Assembly: GCF_001519065.1 (NCBI RefSeq)
Contig: NZ_KQ954260.1
Location: forward strand, 109,129-173,128
Source: Novosphingobium sp. FSW06-99
GTDB taxonomy: Bacteria; Pseudomonadota; Alphaproteobacteria; Sphingomonadales; Sphingomonadaceae
Length of the DNA: 64,000 nt
Direction: 5' to 3'
Under the pieces are notes generated by a model. It was not told where the DNA came from. It saw nothing but the letters and a program-made list of their open reading frames with translations, and ran no database searches. The position numbers and the translations under genes were made by a program. Shown here one piece after another: positions 1-8,869 of this stretch (positions are counted from its first letter, which is position 1; each line of letters opens with the position of its first letter).

Positions 1-1186
1 CGGGGCGCATGTGCAACACCGAAGTGAACACGATCCCGCTCAATGCGAGTGATTGCCCCAGCGCCTGGATCAACTGCGTCACCAGGAATTGGCGCGGACC
101 CCATTCAACGGTCATTGTCGTGGTGACGATCAGACATGCCACTGCAATCAGCCCGAGCCCGAGCCCGGCCACCAGCCGCGAATCGAAACGGCGCAGCATC
201 AGCGCAGCCAGCGGCGCGGTGATCATTTGCGGGACGGCGATCCACACCATCGCCTGGCCCACTTCAAAGGTGCGATAGCCCCGCACCAGCACCAGAAACT
301 GCGGGATCAGGAACGCGGTAGACAGGATCGTCAGGCGCAACACCAGCACGAGCACGAGCAGCATCGGCAAGGGCCAGACCAGTCCCTGGCGCAGATGGAA
401 CCAATCGCTCGGCAGGATACGCAAATGCAGCAGCGACGCGGCGACCAGGATGCCCCCGGCCATCAGCAGACCGATGATTGTTCCCGAAGACAGCCAGTCG
501 AGCCGGTTGCCCTGATCGAGCGCGGCATAGATCAGCGCCAGGCCCAGGCTCATCATCACCGCACCAAACAGATCCGGCAGGCGTACCTTGGCGGGCATCG
601 GCCGGTATGGCAGGGCTTTGACCAGGCAGACGATCATTGCCAGCGCGAGCGGCACGTTCTGCCAGAAAATCATCTGCCAGCCGATATGGTCGATATACCA
701 GGCCTCCAGCGAGGCCGAGATGTTCAGCGACAGTTCGAGGTTCAGCGCATAGACCGCCACGCCATAGGCCCACACCCGGGGCGGCGTCGATTGCAGCACT
801 ACCGGCAGAGTCAACGGAATGAACGCGCCCGAGGCGAGCCCGGCGATGAACTGGCACGCCAGCACCTGATCGAGGCTGGATGAAAACGGCAGCGCGGTCT
901 CGGCACAGGCAAACAGTGCGGCGGCCCAGACCAGCACCCGGCGCGGGCCATAGACCCCGCCCGCCCATACCGCGATCGGCGTGATCAGCATCTGGCCCGC
1001 CGTTTGCGCGGTGACGATCCATGCGCCTTCGTCAAATCCGGCATGAATGGCGCCGCGAATGTCGGCCAGGCCGAACACCGACAGGCGGCCATTGACGGTC
1101 GAGATGAACGCCCCGAACAGCACCGCGAGCACGGCCAGCAAGGGACGTGTGCGCGACGATGCGCCAGGCGGTACGGTCGCGATCAT
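1..1186 (-). CDS. DHA2-family MFS multidrug efflux transporter (EmrB-like), C-terminus cut by window edge
   Basis: Reading the minus strand from an ATG at 1186 gives an open frame of 395 codons that runs off the window start. It is rich in hydrophobic helices and has DHA2 family features: an N-terminal stretch with FISTVNGRLS, then GADIRGA-like and AWIVTAQTAG segments. The family exports drugs or toxic organics by proton antiport with about 14 membrane helices; about 100 C-terminal residues should lie outside the window. Its start overlaps the stop of the HlyD/EmrA gene by 4 bp (ATGA), so the two are translationally coupled and form a tripartite efflux unit with an outer-membrane partner not seen here. 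The substrate cannot be told from sequence. Confidence 0.85.
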   Translation of the reverse strand, partial: MIATVPPGASSRTRPLLAVLAVLFGAFISTVNGRLSVFGLADIRGAIHAGFDEGAWIVTAQTAGQMLITPIAVWAGGVYGPRRVLVWAAALFACAETALPFSSSLDQVLACQFIAGLASGAFIPLTLPVVLQSTPPRVWAYGVAVYALNLELSLNISASLEAWYIDHIGWQMIFWQNVPLALAMIVCLVKALPYRPMPAKVRLPDLFGAVMMSLGLALIYAALDQGNRLDWLSSGTIIGLLMAGGILVAASLLHLRILPSDWFHLRQGLVWPLPMLLVLVLVLRLTILSTAFLIPQFLVLVRGYRTFEVGQAMVWIAVPQMITAPLAALMLRRFDSRLVAGLGLGLIAVACLIVTTTMTVEWGPRQFLVTQLIQALGQSLALSGIVFTSVLHMRP

Positions 1187-2289
1187 CGCCGCCCCGTGTC
1201 GACATCGGCCACGACCGACAGCCCGGCGCGAAGCTGGTCGGTCAGCCCGTCGGTGTCGTCAAGCACGATCTTGACGGCCAGTCGCTGCACCACTTTGGTG
1301 AAATTGCCGGTGGCATTGTCGGGCGGCAGCAAGGCGAACTGGCTGCCCGATGCAGGCGCAAAGGCGAGCACATGGCCTTTGAGCAGACGTCCCGGAAAGG
1401 CATCGACCGTCAGCGTCGCCGGCTGGCCGACGCGCATATGGGTCAACTGGGTTTCCTTGAAATTGGCAATCACCCAGACATGGGGCAGGGGGGTCAGGCT
1501 GGTGACTTGCCCGCCGACCGCCAGATATTGTCCGCGCCGGACCATCCGCTGGCCCAGCACTCCGGCTTGGGGGGCGACGATGCGGGTGCGATCGAGGTTG
1601 ATCTGCGCCAGATGGGTGGCCGCCGCTGCCGCGTGCAGCGCCGCGTCGGCCTGATGCAATTGCGCGCCAAGCACGGCCAGTTGGCGCGTCGCGGCGACGA
1701 CGGTTGCGTTTGTGCGCAAGACATCCGCCCGCGCGGCCAGATCGGCGGCCTCGGCCGCTTCGAGCGAATCTTGCGAACCTGCCCCGCCGGTCAGCAGCAC
1801 GCGCTGGCGGCGCGCGGCCTTGCCTGCGCGCTCGGCCACGGCTTGCGCGGCGGAAACCGTTGCTTGTGCGGCCTTGATATTGGCGGCCTGCAGATCGGCC
1901 TGCGCGACCAGGTTGGTCCTGGCGGCCTGTGCCACCCCTTCGTTCGCGCGCGCCTGGTCAAGCGTCGCCTGATAGTCCGACCGGTCGATCTGGACCAGCA
2001 GGTCGCCCGCCTTGACATGCGCGAAGTCCTGCGCCGGGATCGCCTGCACATAGCCGGCGACGCGCGCGCCGATCGGGGTCAGATCAGCTTCGAGATAGGC
2101 GTCGTCGGTGTGCTGATAGCGCGCGGAACCGACCCATTCGTTCCAGTGCACGATTGCCGTGTACGCCACCAGCGCGGCCGCCAACGCGGCGCCGATGCCG
2201 AGCGCGCGCGCGGCTAGCAATCGTGCCGGCGTGGCGGCGGCAGGTTCCTGCGCCGGATCATCGTGTGCCGCAACGGCATCGTCGGCCAT
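1183..2289 (-). CDS. HlyD/EmrA-family periplasmic adaptor (membrane fusion protein)
   Basis: About 368 aa. A short cytoplasmic tail is followed by one membrane helix (AARALGIGAALAAALVAYTA), a biotinyl-lipoyl-like segment (GYVQAIPAQDFAHVKAGDLLVQID), a long Ala/Gln-rich alpha-helical hairpin and a beta-barrel region. This is the EmrA architecture, which links an inner-membrane MFS pump to an outer-membrane channel. I place the start at ATG 2289 (MADDAVAA) because GAGGAAG lies 4 nt upstream; a longer frame to 2343 would overlap the upstream gene. It overlaps the MFS transporter by 4 bp downstream. Subfamily assignment is certain; substrate is not. Confidence 0.88.
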   Translation of the reverse strand: MADDAVAAHDDPAQEPAAATPARLLAARALGIGAALAAALVAYTAIVHWNEWVGSARYQHTDDAYLEADLTPIGARVAGYVQAIPAQDFAHVKAGDLLVQIDRSDYQATLDQARANEGVAQAARTNLVAQADLQAANIKAAQATVSAAQAVAERAGKAARRQRVLLTGGAGSQDSLEAAEAADLAARADVLRTNATVVAATRQLAVLGAQLHQADAALHAAAAATHLAQINLDRTRIVAPQAGVLGQRMVRRGQYLAVGGQVTSLTPLPHVWVIANFKETQLTHMRVGQPATLTVDAFPGRLLKGHVLAFAPASGSQFALLPPDNATGNFTKVVQRLAVKIVLDDTDGLTDQLRAGLSVVADVDTGRR

Positions 2290-2329
2290 GGTGCTTCCTC
2301 TCGGCGTCGGGTCGATCATCGCGGCGTGA

Positions 2330-4306
2330 TCAGTCGGCGACAAAGCCTATTGCTTCATGCGTGTTGTCGCAAAACGGCTTGTTGGCGGAATGCCCGCAGC
2401 GGCACAGCCGCACCGACGTCACGCGATCGATCGTGCGACCGGTGCCGGCGCAGATTTCCAGATTGCCCCGGATCGACAGGGGGCCGTTGGGTTCTGGGCG
2501 CACGTCGACGGTGCCATTGCGCACTTGCAGGGGCTCCGAAGCGCGGGTTTCCGGCTCGCCACTGGCCTTGAAGGCGATGTCGCGATGGCTGCTGTCGCAA
2601 AACGGTTTGCGCTTCGATGCACCGCACCGGCACAACGTGGCGCGCGTGCCGATGGCATCCCCGTGCAGCCGCAGATCGCCGCGCAGGCCCAGCGGTCCGT
2701 CTTCGCGCAACTGGGCCAGATTGATCGGCGGCAGAGCCTCGTTGGCGCCCCCGTCCTTGCGCGTATAGCCGATCGCACCCGAGGGGCACATATGGGCGAC
2801 AGTCACCAGATCCTCGGTCGATGCGGCATCGGGATCGATCCAGGCGCCTTTGACATTGGCCTTGAACACGCCGGGCAGGCCCAGCACGCAATGGCGCGCA
2901 TGGATGCAGCGGCGCGCGTCGAAATGGAGCGTCAGCGCACGCCCCTCGGCATGTTCGACACCATGATCGAACCGGGGCTCGAACGGGGTTGTCGCGGGCG
3001 CGGCGGCATCGCCGGGCGACGGAACGGGCGCAATCACCGCGCCGGCCTGGGGCAGGGCCGCCAGGCCTTCGCGCATGTCGCCTGCAATCTGCCTGATCTT
3101 GCCCGGTGTCGCCGAGAGCGCAGGGACGGTTGCCACCAGCGCCGTGCTCGCCTCGGCGATTTCCTGCAATCGCTCGATCAGCACCGCATCGGTGGCCGCG
3201 CCAACCGGCAGGGGCGCCACCGCGCGCAAGGTGGCAAAGCTCATGCCTGCGGTGCACGACGGGTCCGACGCCTGCGCGGGAAAGGTGGTGAGCGAACTGG
3301 CGATCGGGGTGATCGCAATCATCAGATCGGTCGACGCCTGGGCAAACACACGCTGCGCATCGGCCCCGCGCGTCTCGACGAACACCTGTTTGAGCAGGCG
3401 CAGCATGTGGTTGTACGCGGCATTGACGACATCGAGCATTTCGGCCGCGGGCGAAGCCGAAATGAATGTGCGTTGGGCATCGGCAACCCGCTTGCGCATC
3501 AGCGGATTGTGCGCGGCCGGGCGTGCCGGGGCAAAATCGGGATTGGCGGCAAGCAAGGCACGGTATTCTGTGCGCACCGCAAGAAACCGCGCGAAGTGGG
3601 ATGCTTCGCCCGCTTGCGCAGAGCCTTCACCCTGGATCACGATGGCATCGATCGCCGCCAGCGCGGTCTCAAGGCATTTGACCGCGAAAATGCCGGGCAG
3701 GCGTGAAATTTCGGGCCTGATCTGCTGCGTGGGATCGCCGATGAACAGCTTGTCCTCGCCCATCTGCGCGGCCAGCCGTATCAGCCCGTCGGCAATCGCG
3801 GCATAGAGTTGGCCGACCGTGTCATAGTCCTGTGCATTGGGCATGATCCGCCCCGGCACCTGGTGCCGCTCATAGAGAACCGGCGGATCGAAGCCGTCGC
3901 CGTCGGGTTCCGCATCACCTTCGGGGCGTTCCAGATAGATGAAATGCTGCAAGGTTTCGGGGCTGAACGGCGCCAGTTTCACCACGATCCCGGCGGGGTG
4001 ATAGCCGGGCGCGATCGGAAAATTCTGCCGCCCCAGATGCGGTGCGCCGCCGATCGCCACCATCAGATTGGCGGCCATCGTCAGGTGCGCCATTTCCTCG
4101 ACCGAAACCGCGATGATTTCGCGCCGCCAGCGCCGCGTCGCCGCCAGTTCGGGCGCGGTCAGGCCTTCGTCGTCACCCTGCTTCAGGCTGAACGCGGCAT
4201 AGAGATAGCAGCACATCAGGTTGTGTTCGATCTCCGCAGCCTCGGCGAGCAGATCCAGCATCTCTTCACGGGTGTGGATCGGGGTGAAATGGGCCGGGAT
4301 GGTCAT
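2330..4306 (-). CDS. Ferritin-like / mono-cluster ferredoxin / double CDGSH iron-sulfur fusion protein
   Basis: 658 aa from ATG 4306, chosen because AAGGA lies 9 nt upstream. Residues about 10-300 are a ferritin-like domain with EIEH near 27 and EEMAH near 71, as in VioB-type/iminophenylpyruvate dimer synthase ferritin-like proteins. Residues about 458-520 resemble the YjdI 4Fe-4S mono-cluster domain (Cys467, Cys473, Cys507 in a CPSGA context). Two CDGSH zinc-finger-like 2Fe-2S motifs follow: CxC at 559-561 with PFCDSSH (Cys570, His574), and CxC at 635-637 with PFCDNTH (Cys646, His650). It therefore carries a probable diiron site and three Fe-S clusters. It is transcribed divergently from poxB-cydAB. 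The function is unknown; redox or iron handling is an inference. Confidence 0.85.
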   Translation of the reverse strand: MTIPAHFTPIHTREEMLDLLAEAAEIEHNLMCCYLYAAFSLKQGDDEGLTAPELAATRRWRREIIAVSVEEMAHLTMAANLMVAIGGAPHLGRQNFPIAPGYHPAGIVVKLAPFSPETLQHFIYLERPEGDAEPDGDGFDPPVLYERHQVPGRIMPNAQDYDTVGQLYAAIADGLIRLAAQMGEDKLFIGDPTQQIRPEISRLPGIFAVKCLETALAAIDAIVIQGEGSAQAGEASHFARFLAVRTEYRALLAANPDFAPARPAAHNPLMRKRVADAQRTFISASPAAEMLDVVNAAYNHMLRLLKQVFVETRGADAQRVFAQASTDLMIAITPIASSLTTFPAQASDPSCTAGMSFATLRAVAPLPVGAATDAVLIERLQEIAEASTALVATVPALSATPGKIRQIAGDMREGLAALPQAGAVIAPVPSPGDAAAPATTPFEPRFDHGVEHAEGRALTLHFDARRCIHARHCVLGLPGVFKANVKGAWIDPDAASTEDLVTVAHMCPSGAIGYTRKDGGANEALPPINLAQLREDGPLGLRGDLRLHGDAIGTRATLCRCGASKRKPFCDSSHRDIAFKASGEPETRASEPLQVRNGTVDVRPEPNGPLSIRGNLEICAGTGRTIDRVTSVRLCRCGHSANKPFCDNTHEAIGFVAD

Positions 4307-4575
4307 GTGCGGTCCTTGCTTTGCTGCAAATCCGGCACGGCACGGCAATGTTGCCGGCACGATATCCATAATTTGCAATAAATACCTCTTATTCAGGCCA
4401 TGACTTATCGCGCAGGTCGGAAATGTTCAAATTCATATCTGATCAGGATTGTCCAATTTCTGAATACTTTCGTCAAAAACTCCAAAAATATGACGCATAC
4501 GTTGATATGTATTGCGGGAAGATACGAATGGCTTGATCATGGCGATGTTCGAACCTGTGTGGCTGGAGAAAGTCT
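4307..4575. promoter_or_regulatory. Divergent AT-rich control region between the CDGSH fusion gene and poxB
   Basis: This 269-bp region is clearly richer in A/T than its surroundings and separates two divergent genes, so it must hold both promoters. It contains ATACGTTGATAT at 4497-4508, which is repeated at 8748-8759 and, with one change, at 10503-10514. The motif ends 67 bp before the poxB start. No textbook FNR site (TTGAT-N4-ATCAA) is present. Confidence 0.6.
4497..4508 (+). promoter_or_regulatory. ATAC(G/C)TTGATAT motif, copy 1 (poxB-cydAB)
   Basis: This exact 12-mer is shared with 8748-8759. It is embedded in ATAC-GTTGATAT-GTAT, whose ends are inverted. A promoter element or transcription factor site is inferred from its position ahead of the operon and its recurrence. 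Confidence 0.45.
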
Positions 4576-6312
4576 ATGGCCAAATCTTGCATCGCGGATA
4601 TGGTGGTCGAAACGCTGGAGATGGCGGGCGTCGAACGCATCTACGGCGTCGTCGGCGACAGCCTGAACGGTTTGACCGAGGCCCTGCGGGTCAGGGGCAC
4701 GATCGACTGGATCCATGTGCGCCACGAAGAAGTTGCCGCCTTTGCCGCATCGGGTGAAGCACAGATCACCGGCAAGCTGGCGGTCTGTGCCGGGTCGTGC
4801 GGCCCTGGCAATTTGCATCTGATCAACGGTCTGTACGATGCCCATCGCACCCGCACGCCGGTGCTGGCGATTGCGGCACAGATCCCCTCGGCCGAGATCG
4901 GCGGCGGGTATTTCCAGGAAACCCATCCCCAGAACCTGTTCCGCGAATGCAGCGTCTATTGCGAGCTCGTGTCGGACCCGCACCAGATGCCCTATGTTCT
5001 GGAAAATGCCATCCGCGCCGCGGTCGGTCGGCGCGGCGTGGCGGTGTTGGTCATCCCCGGCGATGTGGCGCTGATGCCCGCGCCCGCGCGCGGGGTTTCG
5101 CCGGTTGCGGGCCTGCTGCCTGCCGCACCGGTGGCCGTGCCGACCGACGACCGGCTCGATGCGCTGGCGCAGATGCTCAACGCGGGATCGCGCATCACGC
5201 TGTTCTGTGGCCGGGGCTGCGCGGGCGCGCATCGATCGCTGATGGACCTTGCGGCGACCTTGCAGAGCCCGATCGTCCATGCACTCGGCGGCAAGGACTA
5301 TGTCGAATATGACAACCCGTTTGATGTGGGGATGACCGGGTTCATCGGCTTTGCCTCGGGCTATGAGGCGATGCAGGCCTGTGACGTTTTGCTGATGCTG
5401 GGCACCGATTTCCCCTACAAGCAGTTTCTTCCCACCGGTGCGCGAATTGCCCAGGTCGATATCCGCGCAGAAAATCTTGGTCGCAGATGTCGGCTCGATC
5501 TAGGGTTGGTGGGCGATGTCGGGCAGACCCTTGCCGCGCTGCTGCCCAGGCTGGAGCGCAAGACGGACACGGCGCACCTTGATGGCAGTGTCGCGCGATA
5601 TCGCAAAAGCCGCGCGGATCTTGATGATCTGGCGCGCGGTACGCCGGGACGGCGGCCCGTCCATCCCCAATACCTGGCCCGGCTGATCAGCGAACATGCC
5701 GATCACGATGCCGTGTTCACGTTTGATGTCGGCACGCCAACGATCTGGGCGGCACGCTATCTCAAGATGAACGGACGCCGCAGGCTGATCGGATCACTGG
5801 TCCACGGGTCGATGGCCAACGCCTTGCCGCATGCGATCGGGGCACAGGCGGCGCAGCCGGGACGGCAGATCATTTCCCTGTCTGGCGACGGCGGATTTGC
5901 GATGTTGATGGGGGATCTGATCACGCTCAGGCAGATGAAGCTGCCGGTCAAAGTGGTCATCTTCAACAACGGCGTGCTCGGCTTCGTGGCGCTGGAAATG
6001 AAGGCCGCCGGGTTTGTCGATATCGGGACCGATCTGGAAAATCCCGATTTTGCGGCAATGGCGCAAGCCATGGGCCTGTTCGCGCTGCGGGTTGAAGACC
6101 CCGGTGATCTGGATGACGCGATCCGCCGCGTGCTGGCCCACGACGGCCCGGCCGTACTCGATGTGGTGACCGCCAAACAGGAACTGTCGATGCCGCCCAC
6201 CATCACTGCCGAACAAGTCAAAGGCTTCAGCCTGTGGCTGCTGCGCGCGGTGATGAGCGGGCAGGGCGACGCCGTGGTCGATCTGGTCAAGCACAACCTC
6301 CTGCCCCGCTGA
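4576..6312 (+). CDS. poxB: Pyruvate dehydrogenase (ubiquinone) / pyruvate oxidase
   Basis: 578 aa, close in length and sequence to E. coli PoxB, which oxidatively decarboxylates pyruvate to acetate and CO2 with TPP and FAD and passes electrons to ubiquinone at the membrane. Visible landmarks are the catalytic Glu in RHEEVAAFAA, the conserved CAGSCGPGNLHLINGL and SGYFQETHPQ-like segments, the TPP motif GDGGFAMLMGDL ending in FNN, and a C-terminal KGFSLWLLRAVMSGQGD stretch matching the lipid-binding helix of PoxB. It is followed after 42 bp by cydA and cydB, so acetate-producing pyruvate oxidation is probably coupled directly to a quinol oxidase. Identification is strong. Confidence 0.95.
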   Translation: MAKSCIADMVVETLEMAGVERIYGVVGDSLNGLTEALRVRGTIDWIHVRHEEVAAFAASGEAQITGKLAVCAGSCGPGNLHLINGLYDAHRTRTPVLAIAAQIPSAEIGGGYFQETHPQNLFRECSVYCELVSDPHQMPYVLENAIRAAVGRRGVAVLVIPGDVALMPAPARGVSPVAGLLPAAPVAVPTDDRLDALAQMLNAGSRITLFCGRGCAGAHRSLMDLAATLQSPIVHALGGKDYVEYDNPFDVGMTGFIGFASGYEAMQACDVLLMLGTDFPYKQFLPTGARIAQVDIRAENLGRRCRLDLGLVGDVGQTLAALLPRLERKTDTAHLDGSVARYRKSRADLDDLARGTPGRRPVHPQYLARLISEHADHDAVFTFDVGTPTIWAARYLKMNGRRRLIGSLVHGSMANALPHAIGAQAAQPGRQIISLSGDGGFAMLMGDLITLRQMKLPVKVVIFNNGVLGFVALEMKAAGFVDIGTDLENPDFAAMAQAMGLFALRVEDPGDLDDAIRRVLAHDGPAVLDVVTAKQELSMPPTITAEQVKGFSLWLLRAVMSGQGDAVVDLVKHNLLPR

Positions 6313-6354
6313 CCTGCCGCGCCGTTATTTGCATTCGCCCCACCGGAGGCCACC

Positions 6355-7746
6355 ATGGACATGACGCCGTTGCTGCTGTCACGCATCCAGTTTGCGTTCA
6401 CGATTTCGTTTCACATCATCTTTCCCGCCTTCACCATCGGCCTTGCCGCCTGGCTGGCGTTTCTCGAAGGCTGCACGCTGGTTACCGGGCGGCCAATCTA
6501 TCGGCGCCTGTTCGATTTCTGGCAGAAGATCTTTGCGATCGCATTCGGGCTCGGCGTCGTGTCGGGGATCGTCATGGCGTTTCAGTTCGGTACAAACTGG
6601 GGTGAATTGTCGCGGCGGTCAGGGCCGATCCAGGGGCCCTTGCTGGCCTATGAAAGCTTCAGCGCATTTGCGCTCGAGGCGGCGTTTTTCGGGGTGGTGA
6701 TGTTCGGTCGCGACCGGATCCCGCGCTGGAGCTATTTCATTGCGTGCGTGCTGGTGTCTGCGGGCACCAGCCTGTCGGCGTTCTGGATCATGGTCAACAA
6801 CACCTGGATGCAGGCCCCGACCGGGTTTGCGATGCGTCCGGATGGCGTGTTCGTGCCGACCGATTGGGCCGCGATCATCTTCAATGCGGCAGTGTGGGTG
6901 CGTTTTCCACACATGGTGCTGGCGGCCTTTGTCACCTCGGCCTTCTGCATCGCGGCAACCGGGGCCTGGTACATGCTGCGCGGCGTGGCAGTGGCAGAGG
7001 GCAAAGTCATGCTGATCATGGCGCTGCGGCTTGCCGCGATACTGGTCCCGGCCCAATTGCTGTTCGGTCATCTGGTCGGCGATTTTGTCCATGATCGGCA
7101 ACCGGCCAAATTCGCCGCGATCGAGGGGCGCTGGGAGGATGAACAACCCGCTGCCGAAATCCTGATCGCATGGCCCGATCCGGCGCACGAGACCAATCAC
7201 GTTGCGATTGCGGTACCCTATCTGGGCAGTCTTGTCGGATCGATGAGCCTGACGTCGAAGGAAATCGGGATCAAGAGTTTTGCGCCTGCACTGCGCCCGC
7301 CGATGGTCATCCCGTTTTTTGCCTTTCGCATCATGGTTGGATGCGGTGTCGCCATGCTGGCGATTGCCTGGCTCGGGACGGTGCTCAGCTTTGGTCAGCG
7401 CCTTGATCATGCCCGCCTGTTCCTGTGGGCCACGTTCCTGTCCTTTCCGCTTGGCTTTATCGCCACGCTGACGGGGTGGTTCACTGCCGAAGTCGGGCGC
7501 CAGCCCTGGGCGATCTATGGTCTGCTGCGCACGTCGCAGGCGGTGACGCCGGTTCTGACGCGGTCGCAAGTGGGGCTCAGCCTGGCGGTCTTTGCGGCGA
7601 TCTACAGCCTCATCTTCGGGTTTGGCGTCTATTGCATCTACCGCCTGCTGCGAGGGGGTCCGACGGGGGACGGGGCCGATTGCGAACGCCTGCCGTCGAT
7701 TACGCAGATCAATCACACCGGCCATCCCCTTGCGGCGGGAGAATGA
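6355..7746 (+). CDS. cydA: Cytochrome bd-type ubiquinol oxidase subunit I (short Q-loop, Cio type)
   Basis: 463 aa, shorter than E. coli CydA (about 522), consistent with the short Q-loop CioA type of cyanide-insensitive oxidases. His20 in FTISFHIIFP is the expected haem ligand, and the conserved GRQPWAIYGLLRTSQAVTP quinol-site segment is present near residue 380. Many membrane helices are visible. The protein carries the b558, b595 and d haems and reduces O2 with electrons from ubiquinol. Its ATG overlaps nothing upstream but its stop overlaps the cydB start (ATGA at 7743-7746). Cyanide insensitivity is family knowledge, not shown here. Confidence 0.94.
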   Translation: MDMTPLLLSRIQFAFTISFHIIFPAFTIGLAAWLAFLEGCTLVTGRPIYRRLFDFWQKIFAIAFGLGVVSGIVMAFQFGTNWGELSRRSGPIQGPLLAYESFSAFALEAAFFGVVMFGRDRIPRWSYFIACVLVSAGTSLSAFWIMVNNTWMQAPTGFAMRPDGVFVPTDWAAIIFNAAVWVRFPHMVLAAFVTSAFCIAATGAWYMLRGVAVAEGKVMLIMALRLAAILVPAQLLFGHLVGDFVHDRQPAKFAAIEGRWEDEQPAAEILIAWPDPAHETNHVAIAVPYLGSLVGSMSLTSKEIGIKSFAPALRPPMVIPFFAFRIMVGCGVAMLAIAWLGTVLSFGQRLDHARLFLWATFLSFPLGFIATLTGWFTAEVGRQPWAIYGLLRTSQAVTPVLTRSQVGLSLAVFAAIYSLIFGFGVYCIYRLLRGGPTGDGADCERLPSITQINHTGHPLAAGE

Positions 7747-8732
7747 CGATGATGCTGTTCTGGTCGGGCGCGCTGGCGCTGTCCATCTTGCTCTATGTCC
7801 TGCTCGACGGCTTTGACCTGGGGGTGGGCATGCTGTTTGCCCTTGCCCCCGACGAGCGCGGGAGGCGCCAGATGCTGGCGTCGATCCAGCCCGTCTGGGA
7901 CGGCAACGAAACCTGGCTGATCTGCGCGGCGACGATCCTGTTCGGTGCGTTTCCGATGGTCTTCGCGTTGTTGCTGGCGGCGTTCTATGTGCCCCTGATC
8001 GCTATGCTGGGGGGTCTGATCCTGCGCGGCATGGCGTTCGAATTTCGCGAGCGGGCCGGGTCTGTGCGGTGGATCTGGGATGCCGGTTTCATCGGCGGAT
8101 CGTGGGTTGCCGCCTTTGTGCAAGGTGCCGCGGTCGGCGCGCTGGTCAAGGGTTTGCCGATCGCGCATGGTGTCTATGTTGGTGGTGCATTCGGCTGGTT
8201 GTCGCCGTTTTCGGTGCTGTGCGGGGTGGGGCTGTGCATCGGCTATGCGATGATCGGCTGCTGCTGGATCGCGGGCAAGGGCGCCAGCGACGTGCGCGCG
8301 CTGGCGTTCCGGTTGTTGCCGGGGCTGATCATCGCCTTGCTGGTGTTTCTTGCCTGCGTGTTTGTGGATGCGCTGTCGCTCGATCTGGCGGTGATGCAGC
8401 GATGGACCGATCGGCCGGTGCTCTATGTCTTTCCGCTGGTCGGGGTGGTCGCCTTCGCGGTTCTGGCGCGGGCGGTGCAGCGCAGGCAGGCCAATCGCCT
8501 GTTTGCACCGGCTGCGTTGATTTTCGTGGCGGCCTTCGGAACGCTCGCGCTGTCGTTCCTGCCCTTCATCATTCCCTGGTCGGTAACGATCGCACAAGCC
8601 ATCGCGCCGGATGCGTCGCTCTGGTTCATGTTCTGGGGAATCGGGCTGGTATTCATGCCGGCGACATTGATCTTTACGGTGATCATCTATTTTGTATTCG
8701 GCCGAAATTCGCCGAGAGCCGACGATTTGTGA
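7743..8732 (+). CDS. cydB: Cytochrome bd-type ubiquinol oxidase subunit II
   Basis: 329 aa from ATG 7743, which overlaps the cydA stop by 4 bp and has GGGAG just upstream. The open frame extends further 5' but that part is out of frame with the cydA protein and lacks CydB character. The sequence shows the N-terminal YVLLDGFDLGVGMLF and QPVWDGNETWLI signatures of CydB and about eight membrane helices. It partners CydA structurally. No small CydX-like gene follows; its stop codon lies within a TGATAT-A-ATATCA dyad. Confidence 0.94.
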   Translation: MTMMLFWSGALALSILLYVLLDGFDLGVGMLFALAPDERGRRQMLASIQPVWDGNETWLICAATILFGAFPMVFALLLAAFYVPLIAMLGGLILRGMAFEFRERAGSVRWIWDAGFIGGSWVAAFVQGAAVGALVKGLPIAHGVYVGGAFGWLSPFSVLCGVGLCIGYAMIGCCWIAGKGASDVRALAFRLLPGLIIALLVFLACVFVDALSLDLAVMQRWTDRPVLYVFPLVGVVAFAVLARAVQRRQANRLFAPAALIFVAAFGTLALSFLPFIIPWSVTIAQAIAPDASLWFMFWGIGLVFMPATLIFTVIIYFVFGRNSPRADDL

Positions 8733-8764
8733 TATAATATCAGCCTTATACGTTGATATAATAT
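8730..8764 (+). promoter_or_regulatory. Paired TGATATAATAT repeats with motif copy 2 ahead of the deacetylase gene
   Basis: TGATAT-A-ATATCA at 8730-8742 is a perfect dyad around one base and overlaps the cydB stop. A second TGATATAATAT lies at 8754-8764, 24 bp downstream, inside ATACGTTGATAT (8748-8759). The pair lies about 105-140 bp before the deacetylase start. It is probably a promoter or operator; the binding protein is unknown. Confidence 0.5.
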
Positions 8765-8869
8765 TCCCGGATCAGGACGGTGTCTACACGGGCGCAATCG
8801 CACATCGTTCGGCACGATTGCCGAATGCCCGCCCGGATTTCGGGGCGCTTTCACCAGGAGAATGTCATC

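Noticed and set aside
264..1022. A 252-aa minus-strand frame near the window start
   Set aside because: It is out of phase with the MFS transporter frame read from 1186, which shows membrane helices and family motifs; the 264-1022 frame is Arg/Gly-rich shadow.
4497..4513. FNR/FixK site upstream of poxB-cydAB
   Set aside because: TTGAT is present but the second half does not match ATCAA, and the other two copies of the motif lack it as well, so oxygen control via FNR is not supported here.
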